Of a stretch of 6,609 nt of DNA, positions 4,654-6,609 are shown in pieces. The stretch is from Alphaproteobacteria bacterium. Its GTDB lineage: Bacteria > Pseudomonadota > Alphaproteobacteria > GCA-2731375. Every line of letters begins with the position of its first letter. The stretch's first letter is position 1. The position numbers were made by a program, and so were the translations under genes. The DNA is taken from positions 1 to 6,609 of the forward strand of contig JANQKO010000420.1 of assembly GCA_028281075.1 (NCBI GenBank), in the 5' to 3' direction. A model generated the notes under the pieces. It was not told where the DNA came from, ran no database searches, and worked only from the letters and a program-made list of their open reading frames with translations.

Positions 4654-6609
4654 ATGGCTGAAACAGTGTTGGCATCAGAGGTGGACGGCCGCTGGCAGTT
4701 CTGGGTCGACCGTGGCGGCACCTTCACCGACATCGTCGCGCGCCGGCCGGACGGCAGCCATACCACGCACAAGCTGCTGTCGGAGAATCCGGAGCACTAT
4801 GCCGACGCGGCGCTGCAGGGCATCCGCGACCTGATGCGGCTGCCCCCCGGCGCGGCGATCCCGACCGAGCGCATCGCCAGCGTCAAGATGGGCACCACCG
4901 TCGGCACCAACGCCCTGCTGGAGCGCAAGGGCGAACGCACGCTGCTGGTCACGACGCGCGGTTTCCGGGACGCGCTGCGGATCGGCTACCAGAACCGGCC
5001 GAAGCTGTTCGCGCTGAATATCGAACTGCCGGAACTGCTGTACGAGCAGGTCATCGAGGTCGGCGGCCGCGTCGACGCGCACGGCAACGAAGTCGCGCCG
5101 CTGGACGTCGAGGGCGCGCGGCGCGGCCTGCGGGCGGCGTTCGACGACGGCATCCGCGGCTGCGCCATCGTCTTCATCCACGGCTACCGGCACACGGCGC
5201 ACGAGCGGCGCATCGCCGAGCTGGCGCGCGAGACCGGCTTCACCCAGGTCTCGACCAGCCACGAGACCAGCCCGCTGATGAAGCTGGTCAGCCGCGGCGA
5301 TACCACCGTGGTCGACGCCTACCTGTCGCCGATCCTGCGGCGCTACGTCGACCAGGTCGCGGCCGAACTGGGCGGCACCCGCCTGATGTTCATGCAGTCG
5401 TCCGGCGGCCTGACCGACGCCCGGCTGTTCCAGGGCCGCGACTGCATCCTGTCGGGCCCGGCCGGCGGCGTGGTCGGCGCCGTGCGCACGACCTCGGCGG
5501 CCGGCTTCGACAGGATCATCGGCTTCGACATGGGCGGCACCTCGACCGACGTCTCGCACTATGCCGGCGCCTTCGAGCGCGCCTTCGAGACCGAGGTCGC
5601 CGGCGTGCGCATGCGGGCGCCGATGATGGACATCCACACGGTCGCCGCCGGCGGCGGCTCGATCCTGCACTTCGACGGCAGCCGCTTCCGCGTCGGCCCG
5701 GACAGCGCCGGCGCCAATCCGGGTCCCGCCTGCTATCGCCGCGGCGGCCCGCTGACGGTCACCGACTGCAACGTCATGCTGGGCAAGCTGAACCCCGATT
5801 TCTTCCCCAAGGTGTTCGGGCCGAACGGCGACGAGGCCCTGGACGCGGCCGTGGTCGCGGAAAGGTTCGCGGCGCTGGCCGACGCGGTCGCCGAGGCGAC
5901 GGGCGAGACCAAGAGCGTCGAGGAGATCGCCGACGGCTTCCTGAAGATCGCCGTGCAGAACATGGCGAACGCGATCAAGAAGATCTCGATCGAACGCGGC
6001 TATGACGTCACCGAATACGTGCTGACCTGCTTCGGCGGCGCCGGCGGCCAGCATGCCTGCCTGGTGGCCGACTCGCTGGGCATGACGCAGGTGCTGATCC
6101 ACCCCTATGCCGGCGTGCTGTCGGCCTATGGCATGGGCCTCGCCGATATCACGGCGATGCGCGAGCGTGCCGTCGAAGCCAGGCTCGAGGACGGCCTGAT
6201 GGCCGAGCTGTCGGCGACGCTCGACACGCTGGCCGCCGACGGCCGGGCCGAGGTGGAAGGCCAGGGCGTCGGCGCCGGCGACATCGACGTGCTGCGGCGC
6301 GTGCACCTGCGCTACGAGGGCTCGGACACGGCGCTCGTCGTTCCCCATGGCACGCTGGCCGAGATCCGCGCTGCCTTCGACGCCGCCCATCGCCAGCAGT
6401 TCGGCTTCACCGACGACAGCAAGGCGCACATCGTCGAAGCGGTCTCGGTCGAGGTCGTCGGTGGTGGCGAGTCGATCGACGACGCGCTGGAGACCGGCCG
6501 GGACGACGCGGCGGATGCCGAGGCCGCGCCGATCGCCCAGGTCGCGGCCTATCTCGCCGGCGAGACGCCGCAGGCGCCGGTGTTCGCCCGAGACAGATTG
6601 GTTCCCGGC
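4654..6609 (+). CDS. 5-oxoprolinase / hydantoinase A family (HyuA-type N-terminal half), open at right edge
   Basis: ATP-dependent 5-oxoprolinase opens 5-oxoproline to glutamate in glutathione turnover; related HyuA/HyuB and acetone carboxylase subunits act on hydantoins and ketones. The frame is open for all 652 codons to the edge, with no stop. Visible motifs are WVDRGGTFTDIVARRPDG (17-34), KMGTTVGTNALLERKG (78-93), FMQSSGGLTD around 248-257, the second phosphate-binding motif GFDMGGTSTDVS (290-301), HTVAAGGGS (328-336) and FGGAGGQHAC (460-469). The WQFWVDRGGTFTDIVARR opening is typical of full-length oxoprolinases, in which HyuA-like and HyuB-like halves are fused into about 1,200 residues, so roughly the second half probably lies beyond the window. 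The sequence ends near the usual junction (APVFARDRLVPG), so a separate hyuA followed by hyuB cannot be excluded. A 584-codon minus-strand frame lies opposite but is a shadow. Confidence 0.92.
   Translation, partial: MAETVLASEVDGRWQFWVDRGGTFTDIVARRPDGSHTTHKLLSENPEHYADAALQGIRDLMRLPPGAAIPTERIASVKMGTTVGTNALLERKGERTLLVTTRGFRDALRIGYQNRPKLFALNIELPELLYEQVIEVGGRVDAHGNEVAPLDVEGARRGLRAAFDDGIRGCAIVFIHGYRHTAHERRIAELARETGFTQVSTSHETSPLMKLVSRGDTTVVDAYLSPILRRYVDQVAAELGGTRLMFMQSSGGLTDARLFQGRDCILSGPAGGVVGAVRTTSAAGFDRIIGFDMGGTSTDVSHYAGAFERAFETEVAGVRMRAPMMDIHTVAAGGGSILHFDGSRFRVGPDSAGANPGPACYRRGGPLTVTDCNVMLGKLNPDFFPKVFGPNGDEALDAAVVAERFAALADAVAEATGETKSVEEIADGFLKIAVQNMANAIKKISIERGYDVTEYVLTCFGGAGGQHACLVADSLGMTQVLIHPYAGVLSAYGMGLADITAMRERAVEARLEDGLMAELSATLDTLAADGRAEVEGQGVGAGDIDVLRRVHLRYEGSDTALVVPHGTLAEIRAAFDAAHRQQFGFTDDSKAHIVEAVSVEVVGGGESIDDALETGRDDAADAEAAPIAQVAAYLAGETPQAPVFARDRLVPG

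Noticed and set aside
4473..4772. N-terminal extension of the DjlA-like protein to 4772
   Set aside because: The added region is Arg-rich without a conserved motif, would overlap the divergent oxoprolinase start, and would bury the membrane anchor internally.
4675..6429. A 584-codon minus-strand open frame opposite the 5-oxoprolinase gene
   Set aside because: It lies wholly within a plus-strand frame with clear oxoprolinase motifs. Its product is a compositionally biased run of Gly/Ala/Arg/Asp/His/Val with no recognisable domain, the usual shadow of GC-rich coding sequence.

Overview
This is a GC-rich window (by eye roughly two thirds G+C) from an alphaproteobacterium, probably of the Rhodospirillales or a nearby order. 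The evidence is the start of a dcw (division and cell wall) cluster with mraZ and rsmH, a class A RNase P RNA lying next to an AmpD/AmiD-type amidase and a DjlA-type TerB/J-domain protein, and an alphaproteobacterial LexA box (GTTC-N7-GTTC). The taxonomic order is an inference, not something the sequence proves.

Layout, left to right. On the minus strand, rsmH (cut by the left edge) and mraZ overlap by four bases and begin the dcw operon. Their shared upstream region (about 1277-1652) is rich in regulatory sequence. A seven-copy TGGG array with near-perfect 10-bp phasing lies over the likely mraZ promoter and looks like a MraZ operator. A CtrA-like half-site overlaps its far end, and a canonical alphaproteobacterial LexA box overlaps the -10 of a plus-strand promoter. 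That promoter serves a 273-residue SAM-dependent methyltransferase (1653-2474). The methyltransferase converges on the RNase P RNA gene (rnpB, minus strand, about 2578-2982). rnpB starts within a few bases of the stop codon of a zinc N-acetylmuramoyl-L-alanine amidase (2987-3733), itself preceded by a DjlA-like membrane co-chaperone (3744-4472). A divergent promoter region of about 180 bp separates djlA from a plus-strand 5-oxoprolinase/hydantoinase A-type gene, which is still open at the right edge.

How it fits together. Most of the window is conserved housekeeping: peptidoglycan and division control (mraZ, rsmH, amidase), RNA processing (rnpB), envelope chaperoning (djlA) and glutathione-cycle or amide hydrolysis (oxoprolinase). 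The most interesting part is the mraZ/methyltransferase intergenic region, where an apparently DNA-damage-regulated methyltransferase sits head to head with the division operon. I see no mobile element, CRISPR array, tRNA or toxin-antitoxin module. Nothing here amounts to a wholly new system.
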